Shown here: positions 1-6,463 of the stretch, one piece after another
How the letters are laid out: every line of letters starts with the position of its first letter
Position numbering within the stretch: the first letter of the stretch is position 1
Assembly: GCA_025464345.1 (NCBI GenBank)
Contig: JAODGP010000088.1
Coordinates: forward strand, 1 to 8,244
Source of the DNA: Methanosarcinales archaeon
GTDB taxonomy: Archaea > Halobacteriota > Syntropharchaeia > Alkanophagales > Methanospirareceae
Length of the DNA stretch: 8,244 nucleotides
Reading direction: 5' to 3'
Made by a program: the position numbers and the translations under genes
The notes under the pieces: model-generated
Databases searched by the model: none
What the model saw: the letters and a program-made list of their open reading frames with translations, nothing else
What the model was told of the DNA's origin: nothing

Positions 1-920
1 TCTATCTCGTCGAAGAATATCACACCATAATCGTTCTCACCCTCCTCCAGCTTCTCATTCGCCATCTTGAAGACCATACGGACATTCCGCTCAGACTCCC
101 CGAGCCACATACTGAAGAGCTCACCGGCTCCCACCTTCACGAATTCGCAGTTTGGCAGTGCCGATGCCAGTGCCTTCGCACACATCGTCTTACCGCACCC
201 CGGAGGACCATACATGAGTATCCGCCGTGAACGCTCACCATATCTCAAATAATCATCAGGATTAAGCATCGGGAGTATGATACTGTTTATCAGCTCCTGT
301 TTCACCTCCTTCAATCCACCGATATCGTTGAAACTCACACCCGGATTCTTCGTTATCTCATAGCGTGTGAATTCCTTCGTCCTGTAGCTCTTCTGTATAT
401 CATAAGTGCCGGGAAGCAGTCCAACCTTCATACCATCCTTCAGTTCCAACCCGTCATCCTCACGCAATCGCTTGTAGATCTTACCGCGACCCTTGCCCGT
501 GGATATCTCGCATATCCAGCCACCATCATCATCCCTTCGCAGCTCCTCTATCTCGCCCACTTCCAGATCCACCATCCGGTCATAGACCCTGGTGATACCG
601 ATAGTGAACCCGCTTGGATTGTTCTTATCAGGGATACGCCCTATAAATACATATTTGCCCACCTCCAGGCGCTCTATCTCCTCATCGGTTAACGTGCCAT
701 AGGGTAAAGCCTTTAATGCACCATTCAAATTCACAATTGCACCCTCTTCAAGCTTCTCTACCACGAATCCGCAATCTAAGGGTGGCGACCTCGATTTAGA
801 AACGAGCCTCTCCAGATCCTCCTTGTACGCCTCCGTCTCCTCGTACTTACGCCTCAGCCGCCGGTACTCGCTCTCCAGCCGCTCATACTCGTATCTTGGA
901 ATATAATCCTCCCTCTCCAT
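1..920 (-). CDS. Proteasome-type AAA+ ATPase, ARC/Mpa- or PAN-like (C-terminus outside window)
   Basis: Reading the minus strand from ATG at 920 gives 306 residues with no stop before the window edge. Residues 7-42 are a charged heptad-like stretch (probable coiled coil). A Ser-Pro-Pro-Leu turn at 45-48 is followed by two beta-rich segments, about 49-113 and 118-185, which I read as tandem OB-type domains. The AAA+ core begins near 195 (FNDIGGL), with Walker A GPPGCGKT at 238-245, a pore-loop-like WLGESER at 272-278 and Walker B VIFFDE at 300-305. In known relatives such proteins form hexamers that unfold substrates for the 20S proteasome. The double OB layout, the Cys in Walker A, the GESER motif and the IFFDE Walker B resemble actinobacterial ARC/Mpa more than PAN, which usually has GPPGTGKT and one OB domain. 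The archaeal AMA family is another possibility. The sensor region and any C-terminal HbYX proteasome-docking motif are not visible. General class is sure; subgroup is inferred. Confidence 0.85.
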   Translation of the reverse strand, partial: MEREDYIPRYEYERLESEYRRLRRKYEETEAYKEDLERLVSKSRSPPLDCGFVVEKLEEGAIVNLNGALKALPYGTLTDEEIERLEVGKYVFIGRIPDKNNPSGFTIGITRVYDRMVDLEVGEIEELRRDDDGGWICEISTGKGRGKIYKRLREDDGLELKDGMKVGLLPGTYDIQKSYRTKEFTRYEITKNPGVSFNDIGGLKEVKQELINSIILPMLNPDDYLRYGERSRRILMYGPPGCGKTMCAKALASALPNCEFVKVGAGELFSMWLGESERNVRMVFKMANEKLEEGENDYGVIFFDEI

Positions 921-948
921 ACTAACCCCATTTATCCTTTATGTTATG

Positions 949-962
949 GATTTATAAAAAAG
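949..962 (-). promoter_or_regulatory. Probable box A (TATA) promoter of the AAA+ ATPase gene
   Basis: On the minus strand this reads CTTTTTTATAAATC, a good archaeal box A. Its core lies about 35-39 bases before the ATG at 920, which predicts a transcript start near 930 and a leader of roughly ten bases. The bases before the ATG (GGGGTTAGT) contain no convincing Shine-Dalgarno. Position and composition are seen; promoter function is inferred. Confidence 0.5.
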
Positions 963-978
963 AATCGTCCTCTTACAC

Positions 979-990
979 TTTTATATAATT
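979..990 (+). promoter_or_regulatory. Probable box A (TATA) promoter of the AbrB-PhoU gene
   Basis: TTTTATATAATT lies 41-48 bases before the ATG at 1028. With the usual archaeal spacing of about 25 bases, transcription would start near 1010 and leave a leader of about 18 bases, enough to include the GAGGG at 1016-1020. It is divergent from the ATPase promoter in the same 107-base gap. Confidence 0.5.
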
Positions 991-1015
991 ATACTATTCT
1001 ATATATAGACATAAA

Positions 1016-1020
1016 GAGGG
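1016..1020 (+). promoter_or_regulatory. Shine-Dalgarno site of the AbrB-PhoU gene
   Basis: GAGGG lies seven bases before the ATG at 1028, an ideal distance. It supports this start codon and makes this the clearest leadered gene in the window; most of the other starts lack such a site. Confidence 0.55.
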
Positions 1021-1027
1021 CAAAGAT

Positions 1028-2047
1028 ATGAAAGAAGAGAAGCGAAAGATTCAATTGACCGGCGGTTCCACATTCACGATCTCGCTGCCCATAAAATGGG
1101 CGAGGGATGCTGGTCTGAAGCCGGGTGATGAGCTCATCATTATTCAGCGCGGTGATAAATCACTCCAGATTACACCTGTGAAGGCGAAGAAGGAACAGCT
1201 GAATTGTGCGGAGTTTACCCTCTTAGAGCACGAGGATTTCGAGGGTAACTTCCGATTCCTCATCGCTTATTACCTCGTTGGCTATGACATGGTGAGGCTT
1301 ATGTCCCCGGGAGGATTCAGTGCAGAAGAGAGGAAATGGATAAAGGAGGAAGTGAGGAGGCGATTGATCGGTATGGAAGTTGTGGGAGAATCAGCACATG
1401 AGATAATACTGAAGAGCTTTCTTAAGTATGAAGATTTCACACTCCAGGATGCCATTCGAAGTATGTCGAAGATAATAGCCTCGATGCTCGGTGATGCGAT
1501 CTCCTCGATCCGTAAGAAGGATAACAATCTCGCAGAAGACATAGTAGAGCGAGACGATGAGATAGACAGATTTTATTTACTCATTGTGCGGCAGCTTAAA
1601 GCTGCAATGAGTGATCCTGAACTGGCGAAGAAGATAGGTGTGGATCGACGCCGGGAGAGTCTGGGATATCGGATAATAGTGAAGAGTATGGAGCGTATAG
1701 GCGATCATGTGGAGAATATAGCAAAGAACTCGACGAAGGTGGTGGTGCCGGACGAGAGCATAAAACGCATAGAACATATCGGTCACAGTATAAGAGAGCT
1801 CTTCGAGAAGACACTGGACGCATTAGCGGGTATGGACATAAATAAAGCGAATGAGGTGATAAAAGATGCAAAAAGATTTAGTGAGGCGTCAGAGGCTTTA
1901 AGTGAGCAATTGGTGAGTGAAGAGCGAGGTAACACCGATAAGGTGCACGCACTCTATGTGTTGCAGAGTCTGGAGCGGATAGGGAAATACTGTGAGGATA
2001 TAGCGGAAGTGACGATAAATATGGGTATAAGGGGCGCAGAAGAGTAA
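1028..2047 (+). CDS. phoU: AbrB-PhoU fusion: phosphate uptake regulator of archaeal type
   Basis: 339 residues. Residues 8-50 form an AbrB/SpoVT-type swapped-hairpin domain (KIQLTGGSTFTISLPIKWA, then GLKPGDEL), usually a DNA-binding module. The rest is helical and carries two PhoU repeats: ERDDEIDR at 174-181 with ERIGDHVENIA at 222-232, and LERIGKYCEDIAE at 315-327. These acidic and ERIGD motifs are the family's metal-binding signature; the second copy is degraded (GKYCED in place of GDHxxN). In known systems PhoU restrains the PstSCAB phosphate transporter and the Pho response; archaeal forms with the N-terminal AbrB domain may bind DNA themselves. No pst or phosphate-transporter gene lies beside it here, so the target is unknown. 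The start is supported by an upstream GAGGG and box A. Family assignment is firm; the regulatory target is inferred. Confidence 0.9.
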   Translation: MKEEKRKIQLTGGSTFTISLPIKWARDAGLKPGDELIIIQRGDKSLQITPVKAKKEQLNCAEFTLLEHEDFEGNFRFLIAYYLVGYDMVRLMSPGGFSAEERKWIKEEVRRRLIGMEVVGESAHEIILKSFLKYEDFTLQDAIRSMSKIIASMLGDAISSIRKKDNNLAEDIVERDDEIDRFYLLIVRQLKAAMSDPELAKKIGVDRRRESLGYRIIVKSMERIGDHVENIAKNSTKVVVPDESIKRIEHIGHSIRELFEKTLDALAGMDINKANEVIKDAKRFSEASEALSEQLVSEERGNTDKVHALYVLQSLERIGKYCEDIAEVTINMGIRGAEE

Positions 2048-2061
2048 AAAACCGGTTGTGA

Positions 2062-2071
2062 GGTTTTATAA
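2062..2071 (+). promoter_or_regulatory. Possible box A upstream of lysA
   Basis: GGTTTTATAA ends 25 bases before the lysA ATG at 2097, so transcription would begin at or within a few bases of the start codon. No clear Shine-Dalgarno precedes the ATG, which fits a leaderless mRNA. The perfect 8-base palindrome AACCGGTT at 2050-2057 lies just upstream of the box. Read-through from phoU, whose stop is 49 bases before lysA, is the alternative. Confidence 0.4.
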
Positions 2072-2096
2072 GCGGCAAAGCTAAAGCTGGATAGAA

Positions 2097-3350
2097 ATGA
2101 GCCATCTGTATTTCGGTGGTGTGGATGTGGTCGACCTGGCGGCGGAGTATGGCACTCCACTCTACATAACGGACGAGAACATGCTGATAGCCAATTTCAG
2201 GCGTTACAAAGATGCTTTTGATGGTTATTACGATACCGATATATACTATGCAGTGAAGGCGAACGGTAACTTAGCGATACTGAAGCTGCTGGCACGTGAA
2301 GGTGCGGGTGCTGATGTATTCTCAACGGGTGAACTCCATCTTGCGAGGCTTGCGGGCATAGAAACCGATAAGATACTGTTTAATGGCAATTCCAAGAGTG
2401 ATGATGACTTAATTGCAGCGGTGGAATCGGGAGTGAAGGTCTCGGTCGATTCGCCCGACGAACTGGATGCACTGGCTTCGGTGGCTGAGCAGCTCGGCAA
2501 AGAAACAGGGATTGCCATACGTGTGAATCCAGAAGTCTCGCCCGATGTGAATCCCAAGATAGCCACCGGGCTGAAAGAATCAAAATTTGGTATCCCATAC
2601 ACTGAGGTGGTTGAGCTATGCAAAAGAGCGAAAAATATGCGGAACATATCACTCCTGGGCTTGCATTGCCATATCGGCTCGCAGATACTGGATGTGAGTG
2701 TCTTCAGATATGCAGCGGATAAGATGCTGGAACTCGTTACGAGCCTGCATGAGAGCGGTATAGAGCTCGAGTTCGTGGACCTCGGCGGCGGGCTCGGAAT
2801 AGCATACCGCCCGGGCGAGATAGCACCCACGCCCGCAGAGCTTCGTGATGCGATTCTGCCTGTATTCAAACGTGCGGAGATAGCACCTCCAAAGTTGATA
2901 CTGGAGCCTGGCAGGTCTATTGTAGGACCCGCATCCATACTCCTGTGCCGTGTTAACGCGGTTAAGCACGCGTACAGGAATTTCGTGGCGGTAGATGCGG
3001 GCTTCAATCTCCTGATAAGACCCGCAATGTACGATGCATACCATGAGGTGGTGGTGGCGAACCGTTATGATGAGCCTGGTTCAGAAGTGTACACGGTGGT
3101 CGGACCCATATGTGAATCAGGTGATATAATTGCCCGTGACAGGCTACTGCCCGAGGTGAGGAGGGGTGATCTGATAGCGATATTTGATACGGGTGCTTAT
3201 GGATTCTCAATGAGCTCACAGTATAATGGGCGTCCGAGATGTGCTGAGGTGCTGGTAAAGGACGGGCATGTTGACCTGATAAGGGAGAGGGAGAGTCTTG
3301 ATGATATTATACGCAACCAGAAGATACCGGAGAGGTTGATGCAGGCATGA
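2097..3350 (+). CDS. lysA: Diaminopimelate decarboxylase
   Basis: 417 residues, normal length. It is a fold-type III PLP enzyme that decarboxylates meso-diaminopimelate to L-lysine, the last step of the DAP route, in the cytoplasm. Visible motifs, in order: YYAVKAN at 50-56 with the PLP lysine K54; HCHIGSQ at 190-196; the glycine-rich phosphate-binding loop GGGLG at 230-234; EPGR at 270-273; the catalytic CESGD at 339-343; and the C-terminal GAYGFSMSSQYN at 366-377 with its active-site Tyr. Together these separate it from arginine or ornithine decarboxylases of the same fold, although carboxynorspermidine decarboxylase relatives share part of the signature. The gene follows phoU after 49 bases and its last four bases overlap the pheA start (ATGA), so lysA and pheA are almost surely cotranscribed. 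No other dap gene is in the window. Confidence 0.95.
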   Translation: MSHLYFGGVDVVDLAAEYGTPLYITDENMLIANFRRYKDAFDGYYDTDIYYAVKANGNLAILKLLAREGAGADVFSTGELHLARLAGIETDKILFNGNSKSDDDLIAAVESGVKVSVDSPDELDALASVAEQLGKETGIAIRVNPEVSPDVNPKIATGLKESKFGIPYTEVVELCKRAKNMRNISLLGLHCHIGSQILDVSVFRYAADKMLELVTSLHESGIELEFVDLGGGLGIAYRPGEIAPTPAELRDAILPVFKRAEIAPPKLILEPGRSIVGPASILLCRVNAVKHAYRNFVAVDAGFNLLIRPAMYDAYHEVVVANRYDEPGSEVYTVVGPICESGDIIARDRLLPEVRRGDLIAIFDTGAYGFSMSSQYNGRPRCAEVLVKDGHVDLIRERESLDDIIRNQKIPERLMQA

Positions 3351-4177
3351 GGATAGGCATTCTCGGTCCCGCAGGGACGTTCTCGGAGATGGCGGCATTG
3401 AAATGGCTGAGTGGCAGGGATGCGGAGATTCGATACTACGATACCATAGTGGATGTCTCGGAAGGCATACAGAACGATGATGTGGATTACGGTATAGTGC
3501 CGATAGAGAACTCACTGGAAGGCTCAGTTGGCGAGACTCTGGATGTCCTTGCCTCCGATAATGCGGGAATGCAGATGGTGGGTGAGGTCCTGGTGCCGAT
3601 AAAGATATGCCTGCTGGCATCGAGCCATGATTTTGATAGGATCAGGAGAGTGGTCTCGCATCCTCATGCTCTGGCGCAGTGCAGGCAGTTCCTGCGTGCA
3701 CGATGCCGTGGTAAGGAGATAAAAGCAGTGGATAGCACCGCAGTTGCGGCTAAACTGGCATCTGCATCGGGCGATACAGCGGCACTGGCGTCAGAGACCG
3801 CAGCGGATGTTTATCACCTCAATATCGTGGAGGAGGATGTGCAGGATTGTGAGAGTGTGACGAGGTTCGTGGTGCTCTCCTCCAATAACCGTGCTCGACC
3901 CGCTGCCACAGGGCATGATAAAACTTCAATATTGATATATCTCAAGGACCGTCCGGGGGCGTTATACGATGTCCTGGGTGAATTCGCCAGGCGTGGTATA
4001 AACCTCACCAAGATAGAGTCTCGACCGTCAAAGCGGGCTATTGGCGATTACATGTTCCACATAGATTGCGAGGGTCACGTAGAAGACACAGAGATAAAGG
4101 AGGCATTAAATGGTGTGAAGAAGCAAGTGACGATGCTTAGGATTCTCGGTTCCTATCCAAAGGCTGCGATGGACTGA
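3347..4177 (+). CDS. pheA: Prephenate dehydratase with ACT domain
   Basis: 276 residues, the length of monofunctional archaeal and bacterial enzymes; no chorismate mutase domain is present. It converts prephenate to phenylpyruvate for phenylalanine synthesis. Visible motifs: GPAGTFSE at 7-14; VPIENSLEGSVGETLD at 51-66; SHPHALAQC at 104-112; and TRF at 172-174, the catalytic Thr-Arg-Phe. A C-terminal ACT domain (about 192-272) has DRPGAL at 201-206 and ESRPS at 224-228, the usual phenylalanine-binding positions, so feedback inhibition by phenylalanine is expected. The start overlaps the lysA stop by four bases, implying coupled translation; GGAGAGG at 3329-3335, inside lysA, may serve as its ribosome site. 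The lysA-pheA pairing joins two different amino-acid branches. Confidence 0.95.
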   Translation: MRIGILGPAGTFSEMAALKWLSGRDAEIRYYDTIVDVSEGIQNDDVDYGIVPIENSLEGSVGETLDVLASDNAGMQMVGEVLVPIKICLLASSHDFDRIRRVVSHPHALAQCRQFLRARCRGKEIKAVDSTAVAAKLASASGDTAALASETAADVYHLNIVEEDVQDCESVTRFVVLSSNNRARPAATGHDKTSILIYLKDRPGALYDVLGEFARRGINLTKIESRPSKRAIGDYMFHIDCEGHVEDTEIKEALNGVKKQVTMLRILGSYPKAAMD

Positions 4178-4234
4178 ACTGAGGCTGTCGGAGTCCTCCT
4201 GTTGCGTTGAATGACGATTCCTGGATTATCTGCG

Positions 4235-4263
4235 GATAAGCACTGCACCCCTGCGGTGTTATC
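4235..4263. terminator. Imperfect hairpin in the convergent gap, possible 3'-end signal
   Basis: GATAA(g)CACTGCA pairs with TGCGGTGTTATC around a CCCC loop (4248-4251): twelve pairs including one T-G wobble, with one bulged G at 4240. It lies between pheA and the converging radical SAM gene and enters the latter's stop codon, so both transcripts could form it. Neither strand has a T-run after the stem, so it is not a classical intrinsic terminator. A competing five-pair hairpin (TTATC 4226-4230 with GATAA 4235-4239) shares its left arm. The structure is seen in sequence; the role is inferred. Confidence 0.4.
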
Positions 4264-5287
4264 ATGTTACCTCCTTCAATAGCTCGTATTCCGCTCGTGT
4301 ACGCACAAACAGGTGTACATTACCCAGGGCTATATTACGCAATCCAGCATCCTTCGCAGCATTATATGCCTCTATCATCTGCCCCAAATTGGGTACCGGG
4401 ACATCCTTCATTCTGTACTCCGGGAAGAAAGCGAGAATGGTAAACGGTATGCTATCGTCAGCGGCTGCAATGATGCGTGCGATCTGCGCTATCTGGTCTG
4501 TCTCAACCCAGCCAGGTATGAAGAGTGATGCTATCTCAAGAGTGAATCCACGCTCTCTTATCTCTGCCGGCAGCTTCAAAATTCGCGAGTTTGATACGCC
4601 GGTTAGCCTGCGATGCACTTTATCATCAAACGCCTTAATATCAAGCCAGAATGAGTCTACACCAGCCTGCTGATACACATCCAGATTGGCAGGCGTGAGT
4701 CCATAGCCGTTTGTCTCCATGAGTATCCATATGCGGCTATTCAGCTCTTTAATCTTCTCCGCCGTCCTGACATAGAAATCAGGCAGGCATAAGAGGTCGC
4801 CACCGGTGAAGGATACGATGTTGCGGGCGGGACCCCAGCCCTGTTCACTGTATACGATCCTATCGGGTGTGAGTATTCCGGGGCAGGATTCACTCCTGAC
4901 TCCTCGGAGGATGCAACTGCCACAGGACCCACAGAGCTCATGGGCATGCCAGCTCGTGGCGTGTTCTCGACTCACAAACGTTATTTTATAACTCTCCATG
5001 TATCGCGCCACTTCCGCTGCTATGTCGTCGGGTGAGAGCCACTCACCCGCAGCATTCTGCGTGAATCGCCATGAATGGCATTTCTTACAGCCCAGGTTGC
5101 AGCCCGACTGGTAGATGGAGAGGTAATGCTCCGGTCTTGAGAGGATGATGGAACTGATGAGCCGGTAGGGCACACCATCTTTATACCGTAGCGTAATTTC
5201 GCATGCCCTGCCATTTCTACCCGTTGCGAAATCATACACCGTACAGTTCCCGGGCTCAAATCCCTGCTTCACGAGCTCGCAGTCCAT
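4262..5287 (-). CDS. Radical SAM enzyme with an extra Cys cluster, activating-enzyme-like, function unknown
   Basis: 341 residues, read from ATG at 5287. The radical SAM motif CNLGCKKC at 63-70 gives the CX3CX2C ligands C63, C67 and C70, followed by HSWRF. An insertion holds CGSCGSC at 119-125 and C135 (CX2CX2CX9C), spaced like ligands of a second Fe-S cluster. Then come TGGD at 161-164 (SAM-binding), METNGYG at 190-196, LDIKAFDD at 215-222, TGVSN at 229-233 and IPGWVETD at 257-264, which match the pyruvate formate-lyase activating-enzyme branch. A 60-residue N-terminal segment (C15, C29) precedes the SAM domain. No glycyl-radical enzyme or other substrate protein is nearby, so activation of such an enzyme is not supported. 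It diverges from pelota and converges on pheA. The superfamily is firm. I do not recognise the function; it resembles uncharacterised conserved archaeal proteins. Confidence 0.85.
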   Translation of the reverse strand: MDCELVKQGFEPGNCTVYDFATGRNGRACEITLRYKDGVPYRLISSIILSRPEHYLSIYQSGCNLGCKKCHSWRFTQNAAGEWLSPDDIAAEVARYMESYKITFVSREHATSWHAHELCGSCGSCILRGVRSESCPGILTPDRIVYSEQGWGPARNIVSFTGGDLLCLPDFYVRTAEKIKELNSRIWILMETNGYGLTPANLDVYQQAGVDSFWLDIKAFDDKVHRRLTGVSNSRILKLPAEIRERGFTLEIASLFIPGWVETDQIAQIARIIAAADDSIPFTILAFFPEYRMKDVPVPNLGQMIEAYNAAKDAGLRNIALGNVHLFVRTRAEYELLKEVT

Positions 5288-5319
5288 ATTATCATATTAA
5301 AATTCAATCTGCCCTCTCG

Positions 5320-5331
5320 CTTAAATTATGT
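5320..5331. promoter_or_regulatory. Shared A/T element, possible overlapping box A of two divergent genes
   Basis: The sequence CTTAAATTATGT reads as a box A in both directions. On the plus strand TTAAATTA begins 36 bases before the pelota ATG (5357). On the minus strand TAATTTAA begins 41 bases before the radical SAM ATG (5287). The gap is only 69 bases and no second A/T-rich box at suitable spacing is as good. If both genes use it, the two promoters compete for TBP. This is inference from spacing. Confidence 0.4.
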
Positions 5332-5356
5332 TTTATGGGATACAGAATGATCGTAT

Positions 5357-6430
5357 ATGAAACTCCTGAGGAAGCGATTGAAGCGTAGAGGCAGCCATCA
5401 AACAGGCGAGATAGCCGTGATGCCCGAATCGGCAGACGACCTCTGGCATCTGAGGCACGTGATAGAGCCCGGAGATGTTGTGTATTCCACCACATATCGC
5501 CGTGTGGAGGGAGCAGCCGACAAAATCAGACCGGATAAGACCGAGAAGAGGCGTGTCCGGCTGGGTATCCGTGTGGATGGTGTGGAATTCCACAAATTCT
5601 CGCACCGATTGCGTGTGAAGGGCGTGATAGAGACAGGTCCTGAGGCGGGTTCCTATCACACATTCAATATCGAGCCAGAGATAGAGCTATCAATCATCAA
5701 GAGCAGATGGAAGGCACACCAGCTTGAACGGCTGAGAGAAGCCGAACGTGCTGCGAATAGAGCACCCATAATTATCCTGACGATAGAAGCGTGTGAGGCT
5801 GTTGCAGGTATAGCACGCCAGTATGGCGTGGATGAGCTGTTCTCGATACGATACAGCTCAGGCAAAGCCAGCGGTAGCGATTCAACCATGAAAGAATTCT
5901 TCAATGACGTATTGAACCAGTTGCATCAGGCTTATTATTCAAATGCCTGTGAGGCACTCATCATTGCGGGTCCGGGATTCATAAAGAGCGATTTCTACGC
6001 ATTCATCCGTGCGAAATCGCCTGAGCTGCACAGGCGAGCGGTGGTAGAACAGGCGTCATCAACGGGCATTCCCGGCTTCTTAGAGGTGCTGAAACGAGGA
6101 GCTGTGGCGAGGTTGCGAGCTGTTGAGCGACTGTCGAGGGAAGTGAAGTTACTGGAAGAATTGATGGCTGAGATAAGTCGTGAAGAAGGCGGTCTGGCAG
6201 TATATGGAGAAGAAGCGGTGCGAAAGGCTATGCAGTATGGTGCGATAGAGCGGTTGCTTGTATGCGATGATATGCTCATGGCGGAGAGTAGCGACAGGAT
6301 AGAGGAGCTGCTAAGGGGTGTAGAACGGATGGGCGGTAACATTGTGGTCTTCAGTACCGAGTTCGAGCCCGGTAAGCGGTTGAAAGCACTCGGTGGAATC
6401 GCCGCACTGTTAAGGTTCAAACTCCAGTAA
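5357..6430 (+). CDS. pelA: Pelota (Dom34), ribosome rescue factor
   Basis: 357 residues, the usual length. In archaea pelota enters the A site of stalled ribosomes with aEF1A-GTP and, with ABCE1, splits the subunits (no-go and non-stop rescue). Three domains are visible. The N-terminal Sm-like domain spans about 1-128, with DDLWHLRHVIEPGDVVY at 27-43 and HTFNIEP at 101-107. The central eRF1-like domain spans about 134-260, with GPGFIK at 205-210. The C-terminal L7Ae-like domain spans about 262-357, with YGEEAVRKAMQYGAIERLLV at 283-302 and the GGIAALLRF ending at 346-354. There is no GGQ motif, as expected of a protein that does not hydrolyse peptidyl-tRNA. The start has no Shine-Dalgarno; nearby ATGs at 5335 and 5347 are out of frame. 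It is 33 bases upstream of the next gene and probably cotranscribed with it. Confidence 0.95.
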   Translation: MKLLRKRLKRRGSHQTGEIAVMPESADDLWHLRHVIEPGDVVYSTTYRRVEGAADKIRPDKTEKRRVRLGIRVDGVEFHKFSHRLRVKGVIETGPEAGSYHTFNIEPEIELSIIKSRWKAHQLERLREAERAANRAPIIILTIEACEAVAGIARQYGVDELFSIRYSSGKASGSDSTMKEFFNDVLNQLHQAYYSNACEALIIAGPGFIKSDFYAFIRAKSPELHRRAVVEQASSTGIPGFLEVLKRGAVARLRAVERLSREVKLLEELMAEISREEGGLAVYGEEAVRKAMQYGAIERLLVCDDMLMAESSDRIEELLRGVERMGGNIVVFSTEFEPGKRLKALGGIAALLRFKLQ

Positions 6431-6440
6431 CATTTATTAG
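6430..6440 (+). promoter_or_regulatory. Weak possible box A upstream of the 262-residue gene
   Basis: ACATTTATTAG begins in the pelota stop codon and lies about 26-33 bases before the ATG at 6464, the same spacing seen for lysA and the right-hand ATPase. The box is weaker than the others. A GGAG at 6447-6450 is 13 bases from the ATG, too far for a good Shine-Dalgarno. Cotranscription with pelota is at least as likely. Confidence 0.25.
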
Positions 6441-6463
6441 TGAGCAGGAGATAATCATAGACC

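Noticed and set aside
67..252. Small plus-strand open frame at the left end
   Set aside because: Antisense to the Walker A region of the AAA+ ATPase; no promoter, ribosome site or family resemblance.
2246..3007. Minus-strand open frame of 253 codons inside lysA
   Set aside because: Fully antisense to a gene with all catalytic motifs; Ser-rich translation with no recognisable domain.
4262..5287. Assigning the radical SAM protein as pyruvate formate-lyase activating enzyme or as the methyl-coenzyme M reductase methylase Mmp10
   Set aside because: The Cys spacing and N-terminal region do not match, no glycyl-radical enzyme is nearby, and Mmp10 has a different Cys pattern; only the superfamily and branch are supported.
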